NCBI RefSeq assembly: GCF_000090795.2
Contig: NW_003546407.1
Coordinates: forward strand, 109,160 to 141,365
DNA length: 32,206 bases
Reading direction: 5' to 3'
Source: Amphimedon queenslandica
Lineage: Eukaryota; Porifera; Demospongiae; Haplosclerida; Niphatidae
Shown piece by piece: positions 1 through 9,589 of this stretch. Every line of letters begins with the position of its first letter. Within the stretch, counting starts at the first letter, position 1. The translations under genes were made by a program, and so were the position numbers. The notes under the pieces were generated by a model. That model was not told the origin of the DNA. It worked only from the letters and a program-made list of their open reading frames with translations, and searched no databases.

Positions 1-1255
1 TTTTTGCCAAAAGAGACTTTCCCCGTAATGCGGTCAGATAATGTAGATAATGGTACAGAAAATTTTAGTGCAGCACGTCAAATTGATAATTTTCCTGACT
101 GCACAGCCTTATATGCCTTGTATAATTTTGATTCATCATACTGCTTATAGGAATCCCTCTTGCAAGCACCTTCACTTCAAACTTCACTTGATACTTGTAA
201 TATGAAACTAGACAAAGTATGCTCCCTTAATGGTCTGCTATTAACTTTGGCACTAATCATACTAAAGTAAAATTATAGATTACTGAACATTCTAAATGGC
301 AATCATAGATATCTAACCACTAGCCTGGCATAAATCAATACACATCAATTTATATTGCAAAACTGAACAAATGTAATCACAACAAACACATTTTTCTGCA
401 CCGGCCCAATCACATTTGATTTGGAGCTTATAGGCTACAAAGACATTTGCGGCCGGGATGAGTACTATACGTATAATTAATTAATATGTCAATGTCACTT
501 ACTCAGACTAAAATGGAAGTAAAAACAAGACCAGTGAGGAGTAAAAACAACAAGACTGAGAAAAATACAAGCCCAAAGTGAGAATGAATGAGATAACTAT
601 GAGATAACAGCTCGACCTGGCAAAGAAACAACCATGTGCAGTGAAGTAGGCGTGTCCGATTATCTGATTAATTAACACCTCAAGATTTTTAACCTTTTCC
701 AGATTTGTGACGGAACGAAGAAATGTCTACTGCTGTCATGGCTTCACTAAGGATAGAAGATTACTTAGGTACAACACAAATTTTAGATGGCTTGTTCTCT
801 TAGGAGCAGTAATTTGCATACGAAATTCCATGAGGTGCAAGCAAAAGTTCATGGGTTCGAATTTTACTTATACCATGCTATAGCTTTGCAAAAAATGCCA
901 AGCATTTTAAGGAATCATACTACATAAAACTAGAGCCTTTGCAGTTTCTAAAGATACCATACTTCTAGTAGATAAGGATAAGATACATGAAAGCTGAAAA
1001 CAGCATCTGAAAGTAGATGGTGACTGGAAGTGAGTGGCTTACTCTATGCACTGTTTGATGGTGAGAAATTATTAATGTGTTGCTATTGCTACTGTTTCTT
1101 TTACTGCAAAAGCAAAGACATAACATTAACACGTTTCAAAATATAATTATTTTTTTAAAATTTTTCTAGGTAAGATGAACAGTCACAAAGGCCGTAATCA
1201 TTAAGAATAGACTTGATTGCTGGGCAAGCCAAAAACTGAACTTTTATTTGTAATT
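1..1255. other. Gene-free AT-rich stretch
   Basis: I see no gene, tRNA or terminal inverted repeat here. There is no reading frame with recognisable motifs on either strand. A B-box-like GGTTCGAAT occurs near 859, but no A box or cloverleaf goes with it. Confidence 0.5.
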
Positions 1256-2553
1256 AAATTATTTAAAGTGTAACTGACATGAATTTTCGGGTATTTTTTT
1301 GTATGGACCTAACAAGATCATATGATCATAAAAATGCTGTATGGAAAGTTTTATTGTGTGGAAAAAATTATTCACACAGATATGAGCCTTCAAAGTTGCT
1401 CATTTTGCTTCCTGCCATTTTACATCCTGTCAGGATGTGTGGCTAAACGTGATGTCATACAAGGCTTATGGTTGACTTTTACCATTGACTGCAATGTAAG
1501 TTTAGTAGATAATATCTCTTAGATTTCATGTTATACCTTGTAGTTTAATCCTGTGATAAATGTGATAGATTGTGATTATAATTCATAATAGTTAGAGGAC
1601 ATCTGAGTCATTATGGCTGGTATAACTTGTGGCTCATAGCCTACTTTTGACAATCCATAATAAAGCTGTTCTTGTGTATTTGAATTTTTAATAGTTCATT
1701 GTTAACGACCTGGGGGCGAAGCCCCTAGGTCGTTCCTATAATTGAATTCACCGTCGCACTATGTATATATAATATATATATTTATTTGTATGTCCACACT
1801 TACATTTCTTCTATACACGTTGTATTGGAGAAATAACAAGCCTTAGCAACCACCCGCCCACGCTCCTTTACGTGAGTGGGTGTGGTCACGGCAAACAAAA
1901 TGGCAGCTTACACATGGGACAAAGTTAAGAGCTTTCTAACAGCAAGAGAACATGGAGATACCGTCTAAGCACTTCTCTAGAAGCCTTATATGGTAGAGAG
2001 ATCCTCTATAAGTCTTAATAATGACCAAGTTGTACTTGCAAGGTGGGGAAATCAATTATAGGAATAATTTTTACTCTGTTACGCTTGTTGTGTTTAAGTC
2101 TGGTAATAAAAATTAGTACATGTAATTTGATGAACCACATAAGAACAGCTTCATTATGGATTGTCAAAAGTAGGCTATGAGCTCCAAGCTATACCAGCCA
2201 TAATGACTCAGATGTCCTCTGACTATTATGAATTATGAGCACAATCTATCACTTTTATCACAGGATTAAACTACAAGGTATAAAATGAAATCTAAAAGAG
2301 ATAATATCTACTAAACTTACATTGCAGTCAATGGTAAAAGTCAACCATAAGCCTTGTATGACATCACGTTTAGCCACACCCCCTGACAGAATGTAAATTG
2401 GCAGGAAGCAAAATGAGCAATTTTGAAGGCTCATATCTCTGTGAATAATTTTTTCCAGACTATGAAACTTTCCATACAGCATTTTCATGATCACATGATC
2501 ATGTTAGGTCAATAAAAAAATACCCCAAAAAATCATGTCAGTTACTTTAATTT
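1256..2553. mobile_element. Foldback (long inverted repeat) element, copy A
   Basis: The arms at about 1256-1677 and 2137-2553 are inverted copies of each other along roughly 400 bp. Short frames on opposite strands (1322-1522 plus, 2258-2494 minus) translate to near-identical peptides only because of this symmetry, so they are not treated as proteins. The outer ends share a TTAAAG-TAACTGACATG-like terminus, and the arm body contains GCTTCCTGCCAT and GTGTGGCTAAACGTGATGTCATAC. The same arm sequence occurs in the palindromic element at 22680-23330, which makes this a dispersed family. No transposase is encoded, so it looks nonautonomous. The loop is occupied by an unrelated element at 1702-2090. 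The target duplication was not resolved. Confidence 0.75.
1702..2090 (-). mobile_element. Hairpin element with subterminal inverted repeats (Helentron/HINE-like), copy 1
   Basis: Read on the minus strand it starts CAACAAGCGTAACAG, carries a subterminal TTCCTATAATTGATTTC-type repeat near 2045-2066 and its inverse at 1735-1755. It then has a GC-rich hairpin (1706-1730, GACCTAGGGGC / GCCCCCAGGTC) a few bases from the end, followed by GTTAA. Two further copies lie at 21396-21785 and 30905-31240. Asymmetric ends with subterminal inverted repeats and a hairpin at one end match the published description of Helentron-associated interspersed elements. There is no coding capacity. It lies within the loop of the foldback element, so it inserted later. 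The assignment to Helentrons is inference from architecture. Confidence 0.6.
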
Positions 2554-2742
2554 GATTTTTATTATCATCAGTACTTTATTATTTTATTCATAATTTTATT
2601 TAATTACTTTTTCCTTTGTTATCTATTACAGTGATTTTATTTATTTTCTTAATTATTTTTATTCAATTATAATTATTTATTTGATTATTTATCTTAATTA
2701 TTTATTATTGATTTATTTTATTTGTATTTAAATTATTATATT
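2554..2742. repeat. AT-rich low-complexity tract
   Basis: This is an irregular TTTATT/TTAATTA-rich stretch, nearly devoid of G and C, lying between the foldback element and the next MITE. It has no coding potential. Confidence 0.7.
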
Positions 2743-2977
2743 TGTGACCATGACAAAAGGTATCTTATGGCGGATGTTAAAATTCCTCATTATGACAAAA
2801 AATATCAACTTGTGAAAGCTCTGTTGAACAACCATTGTTTCTAAAAGTTACATAGTAACTTTTTGCACCCCCTGGAGTAATTTTTTGATAAATGGAGCTC
2901 AGGAAGTTAGATTTTTTAGGCTATAAAGACACATTTCACTACCAGCCATAAGGTACCTTTTGTCAATTATGGTCACA
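2743..2977. mobile_element. 235-bp MITE with TGTGACCA terminal inverted repeats
   Basis: The left end (TGTGACCATGACAAAAGGTA, continuing ..CTTATGGC) is the inverse of the right end (GCCATAAGGTACC..ATGGTCACA) over about 30 bp with few differences. The interior includes a small perfect hairpin near 2846-2868 (AAAGTTAC / GTAACTTT). It has no coding capacity. One end of the same family recurs alone near 19703. The target duplication cannot be fixed because the flanks are T-rich; the superfamily is undetermined. Confidence 0.7.
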
Positions 2978-3998
2978 TTTGGTTATTTACTTGAATTATA
3001 AAAACTTCGTATGAACTATATCTATGTGCAAGAAGACTAGCAAAACCATCCTTCTGAATTTAAGCTTTTGTAATCCCATCTAAAAGTATTTTAAGTTTGA
3101 AATATCTTTGATATTTTTCAGAGTCACTTTGTATTTTAAATTGCTGCACTAGGTAAACAACTTTTTTTTCTGGATTTGTTTGGCAAGTAATGAGAATTTT
3201 GTTCAATGAAAAATGTATTCAGGGATAGTATTACTTTTGTAATTTTTATCCTGCCGATTACAATGCTGTGCACTTTTTTCCGCAGAAAAAAAATAAATTC
3301 CATCTGTTTATGTGTATAGTTTTCTTAGGCAGTCATTCAATTTACTAAAAATAATAACACTATAATAGTGTGTCCATGCAAAATTTAGTCATTGCAGTGC
3401 TCAAATGACGAATTTCCATGCTTTACTCAAGCCAACAATTTCATTTTATAACTGATACGTCATGTTTCACAATCAAAGTGATAACCCAGCACAAAAGTGG
3501 ATGATGAACTTCGTACCCGCATGCATTAAGTAATAATTGTAAGTGCTGCTTGCATTACACAATAAAAAAATTGCAGTGACACATACATTGCAGTTCGTAA
3601 TTACCATGACCAAAAGTTCAAAAATCTTTACAAAAATCATGAGCATAAATTTATGGCATTGCTAAGGCACAGAGACCTCCGTCACGTCCTTCGATCATAA
3701 TTTCAGTATTGATTCTTTATTGATTCAAAACTTTTCTATGGATGGTACCAAAATTTTACATTTCAGTACTCAAACTTAAAATTGCTAAGCACTATACCAA
3801 GTGTCAGAAGATTCTAAGACATGAAGCTCACTTGTTCTCTCATTCCATGTCTGTAGGAAAAAACTAAACAAGATAAAAGTGATACATTTAGTCATTTATC
3901 ATAAAATATAAGGACGCTGAAAGCAATGTATTAAAGAGAACCACGACGGTATGTAAACAAACCCATATTAATGACAGCATACACAATTGTTTTTTACT
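2978..3998. other. Gene-free AT-rich stretch
   Basis: I find no recognisable frame, inverted repeat pair or RNA gene here. Confidence 0.45.
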
Positions 3999-4298
3999 AT
4001 GTCTACAGGAAGGAAAATTCAATGTATTTCACGATTTGTGTACTGCACTTGTGGAAATAAAATTAAGATAGAACAAGTAAAGTATGGCATAGATACCGAA
4101 ATATTATTACAAGCATTATAAAAAGGTCCTAAATGTGGATCACTTGTACGTAGAGATAAAATTAATAAATTACAACACCACGAGGAGAATGACAAACTAC
4201 CTAGTGAAACACTTTAATTCTTTATCAATTGCAATAGAAAAAAGAAAGCAAGAGGAAAAAGCTATGAGGTTTCAGAGTTAAGCATTGGTATTTTTTAA
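3999..4298 (+). pseudogene. Doubtful broken reading frame, unknown
   Basis: Starting at an ATG at 3999, one frame stays open for most of 100 codons, apart from two in-frame TAA codons (about 4116 and 4215). It reads as a polar peptide with a C-x-C pair near residues 17-19 and a later lone Cys. No family is recognised. The composition looks more protein-like than the surrounding DNA, but this could be chance. It could be a decayed exon of an element. Confidence 0.15.
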
Positions 4299-5122
4299 AA
4301 AACGTTAGGGCATAAACATATTTTTGAGATAAAGTAATATTAATTATTAAGAAAGTGCCACTTGCAATTTGTTATGCAGTTAAATTACAGATTGGTAGTG
4401 CGTACATTTTTAATTACAGAGTTTGCTTCAATCCCATTTTGCTGAAATGGAAGATATGACACATCATGGAACACAAACTTCTGACAACTGTTCAGCAGTA
4501 CAGTACTACACAAATAACCATGCATTTATTAACAAGAAGTTAATAGCAATTTACACTAAACTTGTCATTTCTGATGAACATAATTCCAGTTGAACATACT
4601 GTGCAGTTACCCAGGCTTTCCCATTAGTTGGAAATAAAATTAATACATCAGTGTTTTCAGTTTTAAAAGTAAGAGGGAATTATGCCTTAGCTTATCAAAG
4701 TGGGCATCTCTTAACATGCACACATGTTTTGCAAAAATTGCAGAGTATAAAAACAGTTTGTTTGGATAAAAGCTAAGCTGCTCTGGAGACTCCAGCGCTG
4801 CAGCAAACAAAAGTATAACTTAGTTGGAAATGTGGGGCTCACTCAAACTCTTCAGTAGCAAAACAATGCGACTAAAATGCTAAACTTGATGGTGGCAACT
4901 CCTGGAATGGACAAAAGTTATTAATGCAGAGTGATCACAGAGCCCTACAGCAAATATATATAGATAATGCAAAACATAAAAGAATGCAGCAGCAAACTTG
5001 CTGTTTCCATATAACCTAGTATGGGTAGTTTACAGTTTACCGGTCCTGACCATTTTACAGGAAATACGTCATTGAACGAAGTGTAGGTCACAGCCACTGC
5101 ATAGGTAGTCCACACCCAGTAC
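4299..5122. other. Upstream flank of the Merlin remnant
   Basis: No gene is recognised. The 5' end of the Merlin element should lie in this interval, but I could not find an inverted repeat pairing with sequence downstream of 8782. Confidence 0.4.
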
Positions 5123-5134
5123 ATGCTTACAGAA

Positions 5135-5408
5135 ATGGCGTCTTCTTCAGCAAGTACTAGTGCTAAGCCTAAGAGAGAATGCGTTGGTCTTGCTTCTGGT
5201 ATGATACTAGAGGATGTGTTTAACATATGTAGAAAGAGCAAGGAGTATGTCTTGAAGTGGTTTAGGAGAGAGGGAATTATTGGTGATGTTCAGGACTATG
5301 ACTGTCCTTCTTGTGGCTGCAGTGGTAACATGAGGCTAATGAAAGACTCCAGCTACTCGAAGGATACGATGGTATGGAAGTGTAGTAACAGAAAGTGCAA
5401 CAAGAAGG
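5135..5408 (+). pseudogene. Merlin transposase, N-terminal part
   Basis: This encodes the N-terminal segment of an ISXO2/IS1595-type transposase. A Met at 5135 (another in frame at 5123) opens a Ser-rich leader. A helical stretch ending KWFRREGII follows, then a zinc ribbon (DCPSCGC ... WKCSNRKCNKK, about residues 60-92). In this family the ribbon precedes the DDE catalytic domain. Translation then enters the Harbinger inverted repeat at 5412 and soon stops, so nothing useful is made past about residue 92. The rest of the protein resumes at 8099. The family call rests on the ribbon plus the downstream half. Confidence 0.8.
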
Positions 5409-5411
5409 TAA

Positions 5412-5430
5412 AGGCCTTTTCACACTTGTC
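5412..5430. repeat. Harbinger left terminal inverted repeat
   Basis: A 19-bp perfect inverse of 8077-8095, directly preceded by the TAA duplication at 5409-5411. Confidence 0.95.
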
Positions 5431-5562
5431 TACTATCGATCCAGATTCGAGATACATCCAGGAGAGAAACTTGATTAGTTTGTCTTGAACCTGTTCACAC
5501 TATAGAGCACAGGCTTAATTAACTAGTAGATTTTAACCACACCTATTCTGTTAACTAATAAA

Positions 5563-6854
5563 ATGGCTGCTGAATGGTTCATGTTGCAGTTGCTTTTGTT
5601 TTACCTTCTTTATAAGCGACACAAACAAAGATGCAGGGTTAGAATGTTAAAACTATTAGGTGAAAGAAGGGCCATTATATTGAGGAAACGAAAAAGACTG
5701 TTAAGGTAACTGATGTGACTGTAAGAACCTGTATCATTCCTCATGATCATAGAATTAAAGTTTTGCTGCCGTTCAAGAGGCAGTGCCCTGACAGAGCTTA
5801 TTGGGTTAGACCAAGATGTAAGGAGTGGTGGTACAGTGTTAAAGCAGGTAGTATGGGGGAGGTGTGGTGGAAAGATAATTTCAGAGTAACTCAACAAACG
5901 TTTGAGGAGATTTGTAGAGAAGTGCAACCGTATATAGTGAGAAAAAATACTTATTTGAGGCAACCAATTTCAGTAGATGAGAGAGTAGTTGTCACTTTGT
6001 GGAGGTTAGCTACAAATGTAGACTACAGGACTATTTCTGCTCTATTTGGCATTGGGTGCTCAACTGTGTGTACTATTGTGATCGAAACTTGTGAAGTGCT
6101 TTCAGAGCATCTTTTTCACATGTATGTTTACATACCAACAGGTGAAGGACAACAGAAAGTTGTTGATGGCTTTCAATCTCGATGGGGGTTTCCCCAAGCC
6201 ATTGGGGCAATAGACGGAAGTCATATACCCATTATAAAGCCATGTCATTGTCCATCTGATTATTATAATCGCAAAGGTTTCTACTCAATTATTGTTCAAG
6301 GCCTTGTCGATCACACAGGGAAGTTCTTAGATGCCTACATAGGATGGCCTGGTAAATGCCATGATGCTCGTGTTTTTCAAAACTCATCTTTATATAAGAA
6401 GGGTATTAAAGGTAGCTTATTGCCATGTTTGACGAGAAAGTTGGGAAGTGTTGATGTTCCATTGGTGATATTAGGTGATGCTGCATACCCATTACTTTCT
6501 TGGCTTATGAAGCCCTATATAGAAACACCTTCATCACCAGATGATATCAAACTGTATAATTACCGACAAAGTCGGGCACGTATGGTCGTTGAAAACTCCT
6601 TTGGGAGATTAAAGGGAAGGTGGCGGATTTTATTGAAGCGCTTAGACTGTCACTTGGATAATGTTCCATCTATTGTGAGTGCTTGTATTACACTACATAA
6701 CATGTGTGAGAAATTTAATGATCATTGGTCACCAGACTGGGTTTGCCAATCACCAACTCAACCAGTATCTCAGCCATCAAACACTCAGCAATTACCTTCA
6801 AGCTCTGCTGCTATTATTAGAGATGCAATCAAATTATACTTCCAACATAACTGA
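5563..6854 (+). CDS. Harbinger DDE transposase (HARBI1-like nuclease), two exons
   Basis: This is the nuclease that cuts and rejoins element ends; it works in the nucleus with the Myb-like partner encoded opposite. I join 5563-5705 and 5753-6854 across a 47-nt GT..AG intron, which removes an in-frame TAA and gives 414 residues, typical for the family. The catalytic triad is complete: D202 (AIGAIDGSHIPI), D290 (LVILGDAAYPL) and E328 (RMVVENSFGRLKGRWRIL); the family signature GKCHDARVF lies between the two Asp. The N-terminus is basic, and YWVRP near residue 65 is usual for these proteins. The C-terminal tail after CITLHNMCE is Ser/Gln/Pro-rich. Without the intron a shorter protein could begin at about 5715 from a non-ATG codon, which is less likely. 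Confidence 0.9.
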
Positions 6855-6911
6855 AATGATTAACAATAATGAAAACATTATATAATCAAATAATTGTTAA
6901 CTTTTTGATTG

Positions 6912-7892
6912 TTACAATGTATTGTTATTGTTACTATTATTAGTATTTGCTATCATTATTGGCTGCAAACATGTCAGAATCATCGCTAGTATTTTCTCCT
7001 CGTGTTGTTGTTCACTTTGTCTTCTCTTCTCTTCACGCTCAATTTCTAACTTCAATCTTTTCTCTTCCCTTTCTATTTCTCTTTTTTCCAGGTCTTCTTC
7101 AAACTTAAGTAGGTTTGTTAGGAGGTCACCTTTATTTGGTTTCCTAACCCTATAAATAGTTACACATTTACAATTAATGTAGCATGTACATGTATATGTA
7201 TATACCTTTTCTTCTTAGTGGTTACTGGTGGTGTCATTACTATAGAAGTGGCTTCATCAGATGTAGTTTCAGGATGTGAATCTATTGCTATAATAATAAA
7301 TACATAACAGACCTTCTCAGTTCTTACTTGTTTCTTGCTCTGTTGATGTTTCTTCTGTAATATTATTCTCTACACTAGTAGATCTAGAGCTGCTTGCTGT
7401 TAAAATTAATTAATTTACACATTGGATTAGTATTGTAAAATTAACTTGCCACTGTCATTATGTTCATCAAATGGTGATACTTCAGGCTCTGTCATATCTG
7501 TAATAATGCTTGCCTCAAGTGCACCACTATCAAGCACAAGAGGAGGATCGGAGGAGACTCTAGTGCCTAAAATGGCATCAATTTTATCGTACAAGTGCCA
7601 CTCTGATCTTCCTGTTCCAGTAACACAATGGCCATCCCTCAACTATATAACATTAAAGTAATGGGGTACGTTCAAGCTATTACCATACCTTTCTGTATCT
7701 TTGTGTGAGGTTTTTCACCTTTGTTTTGCACTGTTGCCAAGTCTTGTGATAGCCAAGGTTATTAAGGTCAGTAGATATCTTCTCGTAGATATGCCTGTTT
7801 CTGCTCACAGAATCTAGTTGATGCTGGACATCAGCATCTCCCCATACATCAATTAAAGCACAAGTTTCCACTTCTGTCCATCCACCAGCCAT
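6912..7892 (-). CDS. Harbinger Myb/SANT-like accessory protein, five exons
   Basis: In Harbinger elements this second protein binds element DNA and carries the transposase into the nucleus. Exons on the minus strand are 7892-7689, 7642-7446, 7392-7328, 7287-7206 and 7149-6912; introns of 46, 53, 40 and 56 nt all run GT..AG, and the frame closes cleanly at a TAA, giving 261 residues. Exon 1 holds a trihelix/Myb domain (residues 4-68; GWTEVETCALIDVWGD ... TWQQCKTKVKNLTQRYRK). The middle is acidic and Ser/Thr-rich. The last exon has a KKKRVRKP basic patch, a long Glu/Arg/Lys coiled coil (about 190-240) and an Asn-rich tail. Exon 3 could also start three bases later (7389), a tandem acceptor that removes one residue. 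Splice sites are predicted, not demonstrated. Confidence 0.85.
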
Positions 7893-8076
7893 TTTATTTT
7901 GAGATCACATAATGTCATTATCACTGAAAATGAATTTTTAATCAAGATCAAACCACTTCCAAACCACCTCTGGATGTGGATTGAAGCGATCTAGCTTCAG
8001 TCTTGATTCGGGATTAATGTGAACAAGCTAATCTAGTTTCAATCCTGGATTTTATCTTAATTCTGGATCCAAAGTG

Positions 8077-8095
8077 GACAAGTGTGAAAAGGCCT
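8077..8095. repeat. Harbinger right terminal inverted repeat
   Basis: Perfect 19-bp inverse of 5412-5430, followed by the TAA duplication at 8096-8098. Confidence 0.95.
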
Positions 8096-8098
8096 TAA

Positions 8099-8782
8099 GT
8101 GTCAGGAGGGTAGTTGGCTAGAAGGAAGCCACATATCCATTGAGAAAGTGTTGCTCTTTACTTACATGTGGGTATGGCAGTATGAGCAACAAATTATCAT
8201 GAGAAAGTGTGTGATTGCTTCACCTAATACTGTTGTAGACAAGTGTAACTTTTGTCAAGAGGTTTGTGCTACTGTCATAGAAACAAAGAGTGAGCCAATT
8301 GGAGGGGTAGCTAAAGTAGTGAAAATAGATAAGTCGAAGTTTGGCAAACGCAAGTATCATTGTGGTAGGATGGTAGATGGTGTCTGGGTTTCTGGTGGTA
8401 TCGAGAGAGATGGCAAAAAGTGTTTCTTAGTGTCAGTAGAAGACAGGTCAGCTGCAACTTTAATTCCTATTATTAAGCAGTACATCTTGCCTGGCACCAA
8501 GATAATGTCCAATAGCTGGAAAAGTTATGACAAACTTGAGGAGGGATACATTCACGGTACTTTTAATCACACAGAAATGAGTTTGTAAACTCAGAGACAG
8601 GAGACCACACTCTGACAATAGAAAGTACTTGGAGAGCAGTGAAGAGGTCTCTACCTAGGTCTGGTACTACAAAGGATCACTACAACTCTTATTTGGCCGA
8701 CTTTATCTTCCGTCGCCAGTATCTAGCACATTCTGAAGACAGGCTAACGGCTTTCTTCAAGGAGACTAAGGAAGTGTATTGA
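8099..8782 (+). pseudogene. Merlin transposase, catalytic part, frameshifted
   Basis: This continues the Merlin gene after the Harbinger insertion and carries its DDE domain. The first catalytic Asp is present (KIDKSKF, codon 8328-8330), followed by the family block CGRMVDGVWVSGGIERDG. The second, expected in an MSD-W-Y motif, is Asn here (MSNSWKSY, 8511-8513). The Glu is in TIESTWR (8621-8623). One base appears lost near 8109, so the conserved RR-SWLEGSHISIEK block is out of frame. A second shift lies between NHT and EFVNSETGDHT near 8575. After that the frame runs YLADFIFRRQY and ends at TGA 8780-8782. Three independent lesions mean the copy is dead. Confidence 0.85.
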
Positions 8783-9589
8783 CCATCTCTTTAATAATTT
8801 CGCCAATTCTTTCAGAACTACTTGAACCAGTTCTTTTCAGAGCTACTACCATAACCAGCTCTTTTCAAAGCTTTACATATTTAAAAAAACAATAAAAGTA
8901 CCCTAAATGAGTAAGTTTGGGTCTATCATAGGCTAATACATAAAAACTCAAGTAGGCTGTGAGGGTGTAGGGATTAGGGTTTAGTGTTCAGTTTATTAGG
9001 TGCTCGGAAACAAATTACCTTCCTCTAATTGCTGCTGCAATATTTATCTCTTTTCTTACAGTTTTTCAAAATATAATATAAAATAAATAGAATTAGTAAG
9101 GAAAACAATTCTGCATCAAGTAATAGAAAAATAGCGATGCTATATCAAGATATCAATCATGGCAAGTTCCTAGCTGCTTATTGGTAGAAATCCATGCTTA
9201 GCAAATGCTGCCGTACACTAGGCAAATGAGAACATCAAATTTCTTTACAACTGAGTCTGGAATGAGAAAAGGGAAATAAAATCAACTAGTTACCACAACA
9301 AATTAGTTTTGACAGAATCAAAAGTTATGCAACAATAATTTTAAAACATAATTTAAGTTCGATTAACTATTATTAATAAATGCCTAATCCTAAAAATTTG
9401 AAAAGTGTAAAAGTTGATTACTTTTTATTGCCTTCAAAATAGTATTCATGAAATAATCATTAAAATTGAAGTTGGGTATTACCTTAAACGATAATACAAA
9501 TTTATTATTATAGACACTGACAAGAAAGCAAGGAATAAAATGTATTCATAGGATTATAAGTAGTATAGATGGTCACTGTGTATGGGACT
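8783..9589. other. Gene-free stretch after Merlin
   Basis: The Merlin 3' end probably lies within the first 150 bp, but no inverted repeat was identified. The remainder is AT-rich without a recognisable frame. A short GCTGCCGTACACTA match near 9208 faintly resembles the tandem units that start at about 9590. Confidence 0.4.

Larger units (their letters stand above)
5412..8095. mobile_element. Complete Harbinger (PIF/Harbinger) DNA transposon
   Basis: The left end AGGCCTTTTCACACTTGTC (5412-5430) and the right end GACAAGTGTGAAAAGGCCT (8077-8095) are perfect 19-bp inverted repeats, with weaker matching further in. Both are flanked by TAA (5409-5411 and 8096-8098), the 3-bp target duplication typical of Harbinger. 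Inside are the two proteins the superfamily needs, a DDE nuclease on the plus strand and a Myb/SANT protein on the minus strand, facing each other with 57 bp between stop codons. No disabling mutation is seen in either gene. The insertion lies inside the coding region of a Merlin transposase. Confidence 0.95.
5123..8782 (+). mobile_element. Merlin (IS1016/ISXO2-like) DNA transposon remnant, split by a Harbinger insertion
   Basis: Two coding pieces at 5135-5408 and 8099-8782 are the front and back of one Merlin-type transposase. The 2.7 kb between them is a complete Harbinger element bounded by a TAA duplication. The bounds given are those of the gene; terminal inverted repeats and the expected 8-9 bp target duplication were not found. 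The gene is also damaged independently of the insertion, by two frameshifts and a lost catalytic Asp, so this copy is inactive. Confidence 0.8.

Noticed and set aside
780..880. Possible tRNA or SINE from a GGTTCGAAT box
   Set aside because: No A box, acceptor stem or tail accompanies it.
1322..2494. Two similar 66- and 78-residue proteins on opposite strands
   Set aside because: They lie in the inverted arms of one foldback element, so the matching peptides follow from DNA symmetry; no domain or start context supports a gene.
6679..7661. Plus-strand frames at 6679-6885, 6922-7155 and 7446-7661
   Set aside because: These are shadows of the Harbinger transposase and of the minus-strand Myb exons.
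5123..8782. The two Merlin pieces as exons, with the intervening 2.7 kb as an intron
   Set aside because: The interval has exact Harbinger ends, a TAA duplication and two Harbinger genes, and the Merlin frame is disrupted at the TAA with no splice sites at the boundary.
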